Shown here one piece after another: positions 16,485-25,949 of a stretch of DNA of 64,000 bases. The stretch is taken from positions 43,972 to 107,971 of the forward strand of contig NZ_JASZYF010000018.1 of NCBI RefSeq assembly GCF_030317115.1, written 5' to 3'. The translations under genes were made by a program, and so were the position numbers. The notes under the pieces are model-generated. The model ran no database searches, was not told the origin of the DNA, and saw only the letters and a program-made list of their open reading frames with translations. The DNA is from Variovorax gracilis. Its GTDB lineage: Bacteria; Pseudomonadota; Gammaproteobacteria; Burkholderiales; Burkholderiaceae_C. Position 1 is the stretch's first letter. Every line of letters starts with the position of its first letter.

Positions 16485-16540
16485 GGCGGAACTAATCATT
16501 ATTCAAGAGGAGATCGGCTACCTAGACTTCTTCGTATGCC
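16461..16540 (+). promoter_or_regulatory. porin promoter with LysR box, near-copy of the nba promoter
   Basis: GTAT-N11-ATGC at 16462-16480 keeps the T-N11-A core. TTCAAG and TAGACT (16523-16528), 15 bp apart, predict a start near 16535, placing the box at about -64 exactly as at 2298-2377. The ungapped alignment has 63 identities in 80 positions, far beyond what general promoter resemblance gives. The left end lies inside the LysR coding sequence. The function is inferred from position and conservation. Confidence 0.7.
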
Positions 16541-16541
16541 T

Positions 16542-16569
16542 GTTGAAGGCTGCCCGAAGGGCCTTCAAC
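16542..16569 (+). promoter_or_regulatory. hairpin in the porin leader
   Basis: An inverted repeat GTTGAAGGC / GCCTTCAAC with a 10-base loop lies between the predicted start site and the porin ATG, with no T-run after it. It could stabilise the mRNA or modulate translation. A short reading frame from the ATG at 16533 (17 codons, MPVEGCPKGL...) ends directly against the porin start, but it may lie at or before the transcript start. Confidence 0.35.
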
Positions 16570-16589
16570 GCCATCTCAATCACGACTGA

Positions 16590-17684
16590 ATGTTCATCTT
16601 GAAACTCAACCTTTGCCCCACCTTGGCTGCCCTCGTTGTGATCACTGCATGCGGCACTGCCGCTGCACAGTCATCAGTCACGCTTTTCGGTGTTCTCGAT
16701 GCCGCAGTCAGTCACTACGACAATGGCATCTTGAGTCAAACGGTATTGAGCAACTCCAATCTGTACAACAGCCGGCTGGGCTTTCGCGGGACCGAGGATC
16801 TGGGGGGCGGGATGTCCGCTTCCTTCTGGCTCGAAGGTGCGCTGACCAACGACGACGGCAATGCGGGTGGATTCAACCTCATGCGTCGTTCCACCGTCAG
16901 CCTCGGCGGCATCTGGGGCGAACTGCGCCTGGGGCGTGACTTCACGCCGACCTTCTGGAACGAGGCGGTGTTCGATCCCTTCGGGGCCGTCGGCGTAGGC
17001 GCACTCATCATGTCTCCGGCGCGCAGCAGCAGCACTGCGCCTGGCCGCGCACCGTGGGTGGTGGGATTTGGCGCCAACAATCCGTACTACATCCGGGCGA
17101 GCAACACGGTCGGCTACTTCCTGCCACCGAACCTCGGCGGCTTCTATGGCCAGCTTCAGTACGCGCTGGACGAACAGGTGACGCCGGGCAACAACCAGGG
17201 CAGATTCCTGTCCGGGCGGATGGGTTACGCCAAGGGCGCTCTCAACACGGCGCTGTCGGTCGGCAGGACCACCGGCTCCAATCCGGCCAGCGCGGCGGCT
17301 CCCGATATTTCGACACTCAACCTGGGCGCGTCGTACGACTTCGGATTCGCCAAGCTGTCCGGCGAGTATTCGCGCGAGAAGTACGAGAGGGTCACGGCGA
17401 GCAATACCAGCGAGGGCTACATGCTGGGTGTGAACATCCCTGTCGGCGTCGGCTATTTCGTGGCTGCCTACTCGCGCGTGAAGATCGATCTGCCGAGTTC
17501 ACCGACTGCTGACAAGGCCGCCGTGGGTTACGTGCACAACCTTTCGAGGCGAACGGCGCTGTATGCCACCTACGCTCGCCTGGACAACAAGGATGGCTCG
17601 CTGCTGGGCGTGTCGACCACCATTGCCGGAACGGTCAACGCGACTGCGACCGGCTATGACCTGGGCATTCGCCATTCGTTCTGA
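16590..17684 (+). CDS. trimeric outer-membrane porin (Burkholderiales general porin type)
   Basis: A 364-residue porin. The signal peptide ends near CGTAAAQ and is followed by the classic first strand SSVTLFGVLDAAV. NSRLGFRGTEDLGGGMSASFWLEG and RRSTVSLGGIWGELRLGRDF are family hallmarks, and the protein ends in a terminal Phe strand (GYDLGIRHSF) needed for assembly. It forms a 16-stranded channel for small solutes. The promoter shared with the nba operon suggests it admits an aromatic acid for that pathway. Its 3' end overlaps the convergent gene by 50 bp. Confidence 0.93.
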   Translation: MFILKLNLCPTLAALVVITACGTAAAQSSVTLFGVLDAAVSHYDNGILSQTVLSNSNLYNSRLGFRGTEDLGGGMSASFWLEGALTNDDGNAGGFNLMRRSTVSLGGIWGELRLGRDFTPTFWNEAVFDPFGAVGVGALIMSPARSSSTAPGRAPWVVGFGANNPYYIRASNTVGYFLPPNLGGFYGQLQYALDEQVTPGNNQGRFLSGRMGYAKGALNTALSVGRTTGSNPASAAAPDISTLNLGASYDFGFAKLSGEYSREKYERVTASNTSEGYMLGVNIPVGVGYFVAAYSRVKIDLPSSPTADKAAVGYVHNLSRRTALYATYARLDNKDGSLLGVSTTIAGTVNATATGYDLGIRHSF

Positions 17685-18132
17685 CGCAGGTGGACTCGGC
17701 CCACTTCGCCTCTCGACTGCGGTAGAGCGCGGCGTGTTCGCGCGTGTATTCCTGCAATGGTCCAAGCAGGGCAACTGCCAAGGCGAATTGCTCTCGAGAC
17801 TTGATGTATGCGTGCACGCGATATGTCGCCCCTCGGGGATCATCCGGCGCCTCGACGTCAAGCATCACGCGTCGGTATCCCTCCGGCTCCGTGATTTGCT
17901 CCAGTTCGTCCATTGCTGCCAGTGTCGCCTCATCGACTTCAAATACCTGACCGATAACTCGTTCACCTTCGCCCGGAGCATCTACGAGCCAGGGTGAGAA
18001 GCGTTCACCTACGAGGTACAGCGGATAGCGCTCGACGGTCATGAAGTCTCCCGCAACTCGCGCGCCCTTGTTGGTCGGGAAGTTGGGGAAGCCTTCCTTC
18101 AGCGTTCCGAAAACGAAGACATGTTGCGACAT
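17635..18132 (-). CDS. gamma-glutamylcyclotransferase/AIG2-like protein
   Basis: A 165-residue protein with the GGCT/AIG2 fold. The N-terminus is HVFVFGTLKEGFPNF (the YGTL-type motif binding gamma-glutamyl groups), and the acidic residue region is MDELEQ, followed by YRR. Family members release 5-oxoproline from gamma-glutamyl peptides or amines. The start is at 18132; longer frames upstream are not supported. The last 16 or so residues after WAES lie inside the porin gene on the other strand, so the C-terminus may be an acquired extension. It is convergent with the porin. Confidence 0.82.
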   Translation of the reverse strand: MSQHVFVFGTLKEGFPNFPTNKGARVAGDFMTVERYPLYLVGERFSPWLVDAPGEGERVIGQVFEVDEATLAAMDELEQITEPEGYRRVMLDVEAPDDPRGATYRVHAYIKSREQFALAVALLGPLQEYTREHAALYRSREAKWAESTCVRTNGECPGHSRSQSR

Positions 18133-18350
18133 GGGGGTTGATGCGACTCTGATTACAACCATGAAGGGTAGCGGAATGTCCGCAACGGGGCGATCGCCGT
18201 GGCGGCGGCATCGGCAACGCGGGAGGCGACGCTCTGCGATTGCTGCGCCGGACGGCGAAGGGGAGGTGAGGCAATGCACATGTCCACGCTCTCAGGGGGC
18301 TTCTGGTCGCCATCGACCTGCCCGATAGGCGCCGGACCACCATCAAGACC

Positions 18351-21300
18351 CTATGCCAAGGCCCGCAGTTCCCGCAATGCAACGGACAACATCGAGGCAT
18401 CGGGCGCCGGCACCGCACGTAGCTCGCCCATCAACGCTGCCGCGCGTTCGAGAGACCGGCCATTCGTGGCGTGCCATGCCTCGACGAGTGCCGCCGGCGA
18501 TTCGATTTCGTCGCCGCCGGCAAGCACCGCGCCGGTGATCGAACGCTGCAGGCTCGACAGATCGTCGAGCATCGCGCCCTTCGCAAGCATCTGCCAGTGC
18601 TGGTCCCCGGGGAGTGCAGCGATGCGCTCGCGCAGCCACGGCATGCCGATACGGTTCGCGAGGTCGAAGTAGATGGCCGCCACGAGCGCCACCGGCCACC
18701 TGGCGCTGCCGGCGATCTCGGCGATGTCGAGCGTCGCATACAACGAGTCGAAAGTGACGACATGCTCGGCCAGTTCGCGCGGCACGCCGCCGGCCACATA
18801 GTGCGAGACTGCGGTGTCGACGCGGGCACGCTCGTCGGGGGCCAGCAGTTCGGTCAACTGTGCCGACAGCACCTCGACGTTCGGCGTGAAGTGCGCGATG
18901 GTCGATTCCATGTCCTCGTTCAGGCGCCGCGAGCGCAGGAACCACTTGGTGCCACGCTCCAGTTGCCGGCTGGTGTCGATCAGCAGTCTCGACTGCACGG
19001 CGTCGTCAATGCGGTTGTCGAGCGCTTCGATGGACAGCCACAGCGGCACCATGCCGAAGATCTCGCGGCTCATCAGATAGGCCCGCACGACCTCGAACGC
19101 ACGGGCGCCGGTGGTCTCGACCAGACGATGCACGAAGGTGCTGCCGACGCGGTTGATGGCGCTGTTGGTGACGTGCGTCGCAATGATCTCGCGCCGCAGC
19201 GGATGCCGGGGCATGTAGGCCGCGAACTTCTCGCTCAGCAGCTTCGGGAAGTAGCGCTCGAGCGCCGTTGCAACCCAGCGGTCATCGGGCAGCGGCGAGG
19301 CCAGCAGTTCGTCGTAGAGCCAGATCTTGCTGTAGGCGAGCAGTACCGCGCGCTCGGGACTGGTCAGGCCCTGGCTCTTGGCGCGGCGCTCGGCCAGTTC
19401 CTCGTCGGACGGCAGGTACTCAATCGCACGATTCAACCGCCCGGCCTTCTCGAGGTACTGCATGAACCGGGTCTGCGCATCGAGCAGTTGTGGCGCGATG
19501 CGCCCTGTGACCGACAGCACCTGCGTCTGGAAGATGTTGTCGCGCAGCACCAGCGCCGCCACGTCGTCGGTCATCTCCGGCAGGAGCGCATTGCGTTGCT
19601 TCTCGGTGAGCTCGCCTTCGGTGATGGGCAGGCCGACCAGGATCTTGATGTTGACCTCGTGATCCGAAGTGTCCACGCCAGCCGAGTTGTCGATCGCGTC
19701 GGTGTTGATGCGCCCGCCCGCCAGCGCGAATTCGATCCGGCCCAATTGCGTGCAGCCGAGGTTGCCGCCTTCGGCGAAGACCTTGCAGCGCAACTCCCCG
19801 CCGTTGACGCGCAGGGCGTCGTTGGCACGGTCGCCTACCTGCGCGTGGCTCTCGCTCGCGGCCTTCACGTAGGTGCCGATGCCGCCGTTGTAGATCAGGT
19901 CGACCGGGGCCTTGAGGATGGCATTGACCAATTCGGTCGGCGTGAGCGCATCGGCGGTGATGTCGAGCACCTGCTTCAGCTGCGCCGTGATAGGGATCGA
20001 CTTGGCGCTGCGCGCATGGATTCCACCGCCCTCGGAGATCAGCGCCGCGTCGTAGTCGGCCCACGAGGAGCGCGGCAGCTCGAACAGGCGCCGGCGCTCG
20101 GCAAGGCTCTTCGCCACGTCGGGATTCGGGTCGATAAAGACGTGCCGATGGTCGAATGCCGCAACCAGCCGGATGTGCGGCGACAACAACATGCCGTTGC
20201 CGAACACGTCGCCCGACATGTCGCCGATGCCAGCAACCGTGAAGTCGGTCGTCTGCGTGTCGATGCCCATCTCGCGGAAGTGACGCTTCACCGATTCCCA
20301 GGCGCCGCGCGCGGTGATGCCCATGGCCTTGTGGTCGTAGCCCACCGAGCCGCCGGAGGCAAACGCGTCGCCGAGCCAGAAGCCGTATTCCTTGCTGATG
20401 CCGTTGGCGAAGTCGCTGAAAGTGGCAGTGCCCTTGTCGGCGGCGACCACGAGGTAGGGATCGTCATCGTCGTGGCGCTGGACCTGCGGCGGAGGCACGA
20501 TCGCATCGCCGACTCGGTTGTCCGTGATGTCGAGCAGGCCGCGCAGGTAATCCTGGTAGCAGGCCACGCCTTCGCGCAGGTACGCATCGCGCTCGTTCGC
20601 CGCGGGCGCGCGCTTGAGCACGAAGCCGCCCTTGGAGCCCACGGGCACGATCACGGTGTTCTTCACCATCTGCGCTTTCACGAGGCCCAGCACCTCGGTG
20701 CGGAAGTCTTCCGGCCGGTCCGACCAGCGCAGTCCCCCGCGTGCGACCCGACCGCCGCGCAGGTGCACACCCTCGAAGCGCGTCGAGTACACGAAGATCT
20801 CGAACATCGGCTTGGGCGCCGGCAAGTCGGGTACCTTCGAGGAATCGAACTTGAACGACAGGAAGTTCCGTTGCCGGCCCGCGGCATCGCGACGCCAGTA
20901 GTTGGTGCGCGTGGTGGCCAGGATCAGGGCGAGGTATTGCCGCAGCACTCGATCTTCCGACAGGTTGGCTACGTTTTCGAGCATGTCTTCGATCTCGCGC
21001 ACCTTCTCGCCGGCCGGCGTGTCGGTGCCGGCAGCCGGCGCGGGATCAAAGCGCAGCTTGAACAGTTCGACGAGCGCGCGCGCAATCGGCGCGTTCGCCA
21101 CGAGCGTGCTCTCCATGAACGGTTGCGACAATGCGAAGCCGATTTGCCGCATGTACTTCGCGTAAGCGCGAAGCACGACGATCTCGTGCGCGGGCAGACG
21201 CGCTGCGAGCACCAGGCGGTTGAAGTCGTCGTTCTCGACTTCGCCGGCGAGGACGGCGGCGAACGCTTCCTCGAACACCGGCCGCAGCGCGTCGACCTCG

Positions 21301-23180
21301 AGCTCGGCATCGCCCAGCGCGCTGCGCAATCCGAAATCATGGACCCAGACCGGCGACGCGCCCCGCGGTGCGAGCCGGTACGGGTGCTCGTCGAGCACCT
21401 TCATGCCGAGGTGTTCGAGCATCGGCAGGCTGGTCGAAAGGATGAGCGGTTCGCCGCGTCGCAGCACCTTGAAGCGCAGCGTCCCCGGGGCCGCCTCGAG
21501 CGGCCGGTAGAGGTTCATGCCGAGCGGTTTGACGTCGCTCAGCCGCTCCATCAGCTCGATGTCGTGCACGGCGGCGCGCGCCGCGAAATCGTCGCGGTAG
21601 CCGGCCGGGAATGCACCGCCCAGTTGGCGCAGCAACTCGCTGCCGCGCGCTTCGCCGGTCGCCTCGATCAGCGCCGACTTCAGGTCGTCGTCCCAGCGGC
21701 GGGCGGCGGTGACCAGGCGCTGCTCGAGTTCGCGCACGTCGAACGGCGGGATATTGCCGGGCCGGGTGCGCACCGTGATCTGGATCAAGGCCAGGACCGA
21801 TTCCGACAGGTGCACGTTGAACTCGGAACTGGTGCCGTTGAACGCCTGCACCAGGATCGCCTGCCACTTTTCGCGCAGTTCGGTCGTGTAGTTCTCGCGG
21901 GGCGCGTAGAGCATGCACGCCAGGAAGCGCTCGAAAGGATCGCGCCGCACGAACAGGCGGAAGCGCTGGCGCTCTCCCAGGTGGAGGATGCCCATGGAGG
22001 TGGACAGCAGCTCGTTGGTGCCGGTCTGGAACAGCTCGTCGCGCGGATAGGTCTCGAGAATGTTGACCAGCGCCTTGCCCGAGTGGCTGCCGCTCGCGAG
22101 GCCGGCGCGCGCGATCACTTCGGCCACCTTGCGCCGCAGCATGGGAATGTCGGCCGAACGGGCGCTGTACGCCGTGGAGGTGAAGAGGCCGAGGAAGCGG
22201 TCCTCGCCGGAGACCTGGCCATCGGCGTCGAAGCGCTTGACGGCGATGTAGTCGAGGTAGCCGGGGCGGTGCACTGTGGAGCGCGAGGTCGACTTGGTGA
22301 CCACGAGCAATTCGCGCCGGCGTGCGTTGGCGCGTACCTCCGGTGGCAGCGCCGCGAAGGCGGCGGTCGGGTCCTTGATCATCTCGCGCAGGATGCCAAG
22401 GCTCGAATCCGGCACAACCTTGAGCTCGTCGTGGCCGTCGACCTTCACCAGCTCGTGGCTGCGGTGCCCGAGGAATGTGAAGTGATCATCAGCCAGCCAG
22501 CGCAGGAAAGCCTGGCCCTCGGCGAGTTCCTGCGGCGGGATCGGCGGCGCGCGCTCGTCGAGGCCCCGCACGATGTCCAGGACGCGCTCCTTCATCGCCT
22601 TCCAGTCGGCCACGGCCAGCCGCACGTCGCCGAGCACGCGTGCCAGGTCGGCGGCCAGCGTCTCGAGCCGAGCCGCTTCGGCCACGCGGTCCACCTCGAC
22701 ATGGATGAACGATTCACGGCGCGCGTCGGGCGAGGGCATTTCAGTCGCCAGGCCTTGCAGCGTGCCTTGGCCGTCGCGGATCACTGCCACCAGCGGATGG
22801 ACGATCAGGTGCAAGGTGAGTCCATGGCGATTGACTTCCGTCGTCACCGAATCGACCAGGAACGGCATGTCGTCATTGACGATCTCGATGATGGTGTGCG
22901 TCGATTGCCAGCCCTGCTCCGCGATCGTCGGGTTGAACACGCGCAGCCGGGCGCGTCCTGGCACGCGTTTGCGCGCGAAGCCCCAATGCGACAGCGCGGC
23001 ACCATACAGGTCGGCGATCTGGCGGTCGGCCAGGTCTTCGGGGTCCACTTGGCCAAAGTACTGCCGGACGAACGCGGCGAGCAGATCCGCCTGTTCCGGG
23101 GTGACCTTGGCGCGGATCAGGTCGACGACTTCGTCCAGGCGTTCGCCTGGGCGTCCAGCCTCGGATGCATCGGTTTCCAT
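18351..23180 (-). CDS. gdhB: NAD-specific glutamate dehydrogenase, large (180-kDa) type
   Basis: Oxidatively deaminates L-glutamate to 2-oxoglutarate with NAD+, mainly for glutamate catabolism. It has 1609 residues, normal for the Streptomyces/Pseudomonas large GDH family. Roughly residues 1-700 are regulatory with ACT-like parts. The catalytic core has Lys850 in PVGSKGGFVL and the dinucleotide-domain motif GIGDMSGDVFGNG. A long helical C-terminal domain follows. The start at 23180 has a perfect AGGAGG 6 nt upstream. Symbol usage varies (gdhB or gdh2). It is apparently a single-gene unit. Confidence 0.96.
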   Translation of the reverse strand: METDASEAGRPGERLDEVVDLIRAKVTPEQADLLAAFVRQYFGQVDPEDLADRQIADLYGAALSHWGFARKRVPGRARLRVFNPTIAEQGWQSTHTIIEIVNDDMPFLVDSVTTEVNRHGLTLHLIVHPLVAVIRDGQGTLQGLATEMPSPDARRESFIHVEVDRVAEAARLETLAADLARVLGDVRLAVADWKAMKERVLDIVRGLDERAPPIPPQELAEGQAFLRWLADDHFTFLGHRSHELVKVDGHDELKVVPDSSLGILREMIKDPTAAFAALPPEVRANARRRELLVVTKSTSRSTVHRPGYLDYIAVKRFDADGQVSGEDRFLGLFTSTAYSARSADIPMLRRKVAEVIARAGLASGSHSGKALVNILETYPRDELFQTGTNELLSTSMGILHLGERQRFRLFVRRDPFERFLACMLYAPRENYTTELREKWQAILVQAFNGTSSEFNVHLSESVLALIQITVRTRPGNIPPFDVRELEQRLVTAARRWDDDLKSALIEATGEARGSELLRQLGGAFPAGYRDDFAARAAVHDIELMERLSDVKPLGMNLYRPLEAAPGTLRFKVLRRGEPLILSTSLPMLEHLGMKVLDEHPYRLAPRGASPVWVHDFGLRSALGDAELEVDALRPVFEEAFAAVLAGEVENDDFNRLVLAARLPAHEIVVLRAYAKYMRQIGFALSQPFMESTLVANAPIARALVELFKLRFDPAPAAGTDTPAGEKVREIEDMLENVANLSEDRVLRQYLALILATTRTNYWRRDAAGRQRNFLSFKFDSSKVPDLPAPKPMFEIFVYSTRFEGVHLRGGRVARGGLRWSDRPEDFRTEVLGLVKAQMVKNTVIVPVGSKGGFVLKRAPAANERDAYLREGVACYQDYLRGLLDITDNRVGDAIVPPPQVQRHDDDDPYLVVAADKGTATFSDFANGISKEYGFWLGDAFASGGSVGYDHKAMGITARGAWESVKRHFREMGIDTQTTDFTVAGIGDMSGDVFGNGMLLSPHIRLVAAFDHRHVFIDPNPDVAKSLAERRRLFELPRSSWADYDAALISEGGGIHARSAKSIPITAQLKQVLDITADALTPTELVNAILKAPVDLIYNGGIGTYVKAASESHAQVGDRANDALRVNGGELRCKVFAEGGNLGCTQLGRIEFALAGGRINTDAIDNSAGVDTSDHEVNIKILVGLPITEGELTEKQRNALLPEMTDDVAALVLRDNIFQTQVLSVTGRIAPQLLDAQTRFMQYLEKAGRLNRAIEYLPSDEELAERRAKSQGLTSPERAVLLAYSKIWLYDELLASPLPDDRWVATALERYFPKLLSEKFAAYMPRHPLRREIIATHVTNSAINRVGSTFVHRLVETTGARAFEVVRAYLMSREIFGMVPLWLSIEALDNRIDDAVQSRLLIDTSRQLERGTKWFLRSRRLNEDMESTIAHFTPNVEVLSAQLTELLAPDERARVDTAVSHYVAGGVPRELAEHVVTFDSLYATLDIAEIAGSARWPVALVAAIYFDLANRIGMPWLRERIAALPGDQHWQMLAKGAMLDDLSSLQRSITGAVLAGGDEIESPAALVEAWHATNGRSLERAAALMGELRAVPAPDASMLSVALRELRALA

Positions 23181-23389
23181 GCTTGCCTCCTGATCGGCGT
23201 GTGTCCAGCCACTGTGGAAGCGACTGGGCGGAAAAGCAAGGGATCTGGTGCACGCCAAGGCCGGGCGAGGTCCGCTACCCACGCGCGGATTGCGGCTACG
23301 ACAAGCTGCTGGCCTGCAGCTGCAAGCGGCGCGGGCTTTGCCTATCAGGGATACTCCTAGCGAGACAGAATCTTTCTTGCGAGGCCGAA

Positions 23390-24016
23390 ATGCAAGATCA
23401 CACGCCCTGGATGCCCGGTGACGATAGTGCGGATCGCAAGCATGCGCCGGCTACCTTGCGCAACCGCGGGCCGATCGCCGAGGTGTTGCAAGGGGAATTG
23501 CCGGTCACCGGCAAAGTGCTCGAAGTGGCGAGCGGATCGGGCGAGCATTGCGCTTTCTTCGCGCAGCTTTTCCCCGGCCAGGTCTGGCAACCGACCGATC
23601 CGGACTCAGGTGCGCTCGGCTCCATCGCAAGCTGGTGCGCGGGACTCGACAACGTCTTGCCGCCGCTCGCGCTCGACGCCACGTCGGCGGATTGGCCCGT
23701 CCATGCCGCCGATGCGGTGCTGTGCATCAACATGGCGCATATCAGCCCGTGGGAAGCGACACTCGGGCTGGTCGCAGGCGCGGAGCGGCTGCTGGTCAAG
23801 GGCGCGCCGCTGATCCTCTATGGCCCGTGGCGCCGCGAGGGCGTGAAGACCGCGCCTTCGAACGAAGTTTTCGACGCTTCGCTCAAAACGCGCAATCCGC
23901 TCTGGGGGCTGCGGCGGGTAGAGGATCTCGACACCGCCGCCGATGCGCGCGGCTTCGCACGCTCGCGGCTGGTCGAGATGCCGGCGAACAATTTGATGCT
24001 GATCTATCGCCGCTAG
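23390..24016 (+). CDS. DUF938 SAM-dependent methyltransferase-like protein
   Basis: A 208-residue class I methyltransferase-fold protein of the DUF938 family, often left as a hypothetical. The AdoMet motif is EVASGSGEHCAFFAQ near residue 42, followed by the acidic motif PTDPD and by VLCINMAHISPW. The C-terminal half has LILYGPWRREG and a NPLWGLRRVEDL segment typical of the family. The substrate is unknown. GAGG lies 5 nt before the ATG. It is divergent from the GDH gene with a 209-bp gap in which I see no other gene. Confidence 0.87.
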   Translation: MQDHTPWMPGDDSADRKHAPATLRNRGPIAEVLQGELPVTGKVLEVASGSGEHCAFFAQLFPGQVWQPTDPDSGALGSIASWCAGLDNVLPPLALDATSADWPVHAADAVLCINMAHISPWEATLGLVAGAERLLVKGAPLILYGPWRREGVKTAPSNEVFDASLKTRNPLWGLRRVEDLDTAADARGFARSRLVEMPANNLMLIYRR

Positions 24017-24812
24017 CACGGCATGTCGAACGTCGCTTCGCGCTCGCGGTGCAGGCTGTAGAGGCCGCTGGCGACGATGGTCGGCGCGCCTGTCCAGGTC
24101 GAGAAGTCGGCGGCACACCGACAGCAGGCAGCCGTAGAGCGTCGCCAGGTCAGCGACGAATAATCCATCGTCACCACCGCGAGCAGCGCGTCCGGCACCG
24201 TGCCGCCGATCGCGAGGATCCCAAAACGTTTCTCGCCGGAGCTTCCGCAACCTGGCGGTCACGCGCCTGTGGGCAACGCTCCGCTGACCGGCCGCTTTCG
24301 CTGCTGCCTAGGAGCCGCACGACGGGTGCTCTTGGAGGGCAGGGTTGGGCCCATCAGCGACCTTCAACCCCGCGCCTTAAGCGTCGGCTTTGCGGTTGCA
24401 GCAGGCATCAGGCTTGAGACAGGCAAGTCGAAGTCGTTCACCGGCCCATCGTGTGACGCCCTTTGGCTTGCTTGGGGTGCGCAGCGGCGGAGCACGCAGC
24501 CGCAGAGGCTGCCGCTGCGCGGCGCTCATCGACCGAGGCGTTTAGAAACTTCGACGCCGCAAGCTCTAACGGCCTTCGCCTGGGTAACCGTGCAGACATA
24601 GTCGAGAAGCGAGCGCGCACGCCAAAACCCTAAAGGACTGCTTCAACGACATCTACGCCCGGATCGAGATCATCAGCCACCAGCAACTGGTGGCACGCCT
24701 ATCGGCCGATCGGCCGTTCGCCCTCGGCTGATCGGCCGTCGGCCTTCTCCGAGGCCACATCCCCCCCTGCAGTGGGGTCCGGGGCGCGTCGATTCCAACT
24801 ACCTTTGGAGGC
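24017..24812. other. non-coding or decayed stretch with GATCGGCCG repeats
   Basis: I see no intact gene in these 796 bp. A leftward frame near 24013-24198 (ending REREATFDMPC) has codon-like character but no family I recognise and may be the tail of a lost gene. At 24703-24716 there is a 14-bp perfect palindrome CGGCCGATCGGCCG, followed by another GATCGGCCG copy near 24730. These could be repetitive extragenic elements. The next gene's GGAGG begins at about 24806. Confidence 0.45.
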
Positions 24813-25773
24813 ATGAACTGCCTCGCTCTCGCAACACGACTCTCGGCCCTGCTGCTGCCCTGCAGCTTGAGGGCGAGCCCGATAGCCGGCCACGCGGACG
24901 AGTTTGGCGGCTTGTACGTTCCGCCGGCGCGGTACGGGGTCAGCACTGCTGAACGCAGTGTCTTCTATACCGACGCCGCGCAATTGCCGCGGGAGGTCAA
25001 GCTCTTGATCTGGCAGCCGCTGGGTGCCCTGCTGCCGATGCCGGCAATGCTCTGGTCGCATGGCGGCGCCGACGGCAAGCGCCGTGCCGCGACCTGCATG
25101 GTCGAGTGGAGCGAAACCACGGCGCGCGCCGGCTACTACACCATCAGCATCGCGCACGCGCACGCGCACCGCGAGTTGGGCAGCCGCCATTTGCTGTGCG
25201 ACGTGCCGGGCATTGCACACGATGCCACCTGCAAGGTCTTCAGATACCTCAACCGGGACCGGCCGCACCACATCCGCGCGGTGCTTGATGAAGTGGTGCG
25301 GCTGGGCGCGGGCACGCCGGGTGGCCAGGTCGACCCGAACCACATCGCGGTCGGCGGCCATTCGGCCGGCGCCGGCGGCGCGCTGACGGTGGCCGCTGCC
25401 AATCGCGTTTTTGTCGGCGCGCCGATGCAGATTGCCGCCGCCCGGCCGATCGCCTTTCTCGCGTTCTCGCGGCAACAGCCGGGCAGCGAAGGCTTCTTCG
25501 ACACGCGCTTCCAGAAAGAGCGCCACTCCTGGACCGACGTGCACCGCCCGGTGCTCAGCGCCACCGGCGACGGCGACAGCACCTGCGATCCCGGATCCGA
25601 GCCCGGCAGCTGCATCGGCGACACGTCCTTCAGCCGCCGCATCCCCTTCCAGTGCACGCCCGTCGAGCGGCAACAAATACCACCTGTACCTGGACAGCGC
25701 CAGCGCTTTCCACACCCTGTTCGAGCTGAAGGCGGCGAGGTGCTCGCAACCGCAGGTAGACCCGACGGGCTGA
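24813..25773 (+). pseudogene. alpha/beta hydrolase, frameshifted near its 3' end
   Basis: An exported alpha/beta hydrolase (signal peptide LALATRLSALLLPCSL) resembling predicted dienelactone-hydrolase-like lipases. The nucleophile elbow is GGHSAGAGGAL, and the substrate strand includes AMLWSHGGADGKRR. After about position 25660 the frame changes. The expected C-terminus (GNKYHLYLDSASAFHTLF, a common ending in this family) continues in the +1 frame to a stop at 25773, while the original frame runs on as low-complexity sequence into the next gene. A one-base indel or an assembly error would explain this. I call it a probable pseudogene. Confidence 0.65.
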
Positions 25774-25846
25774 AACGAGGCGGTGCGCTGGTTGTCGTCG
25801 GCTTGCCTCGCTGCAGAGCAACCGCATCGAACAAGCCAGTGGCCGA

Positions 25847-25876
25847 GTCGCCGAGTGGCAGCGCAAATGAGCAAGC
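25847..25876 (+). repeat. 30-bp direct repeat, left copy
   Basis: This 30-bp segment (GTCGCCG...AATGAGCAAGC) matches 26504-26533 at 25 of 30 positions in the same orientation. The two copies bracket the secreted-protein gene at 25950. Confidence 0.5.
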
Positions 25877-25949
25877 AGGATCGTCGCGGCCGGCGTCGAT
25901 CTCTGCTTCACAGCAGCCGGCCGAATCTTCGCCATTCAAGGAGAACTTC

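Noticed and set aside
18471..23360. A continuous plus-strand open frame of about 1629 codons opposite the glutamate dehydrogenase gene
   Set aside because: Long antisense frames are expected opposite GC-rich genes with strong codon bias. It has no family motif, is rich in Arg, His and Gln, and the opposite strand encodes an unmistakable GDH with a perfect ribosome site.
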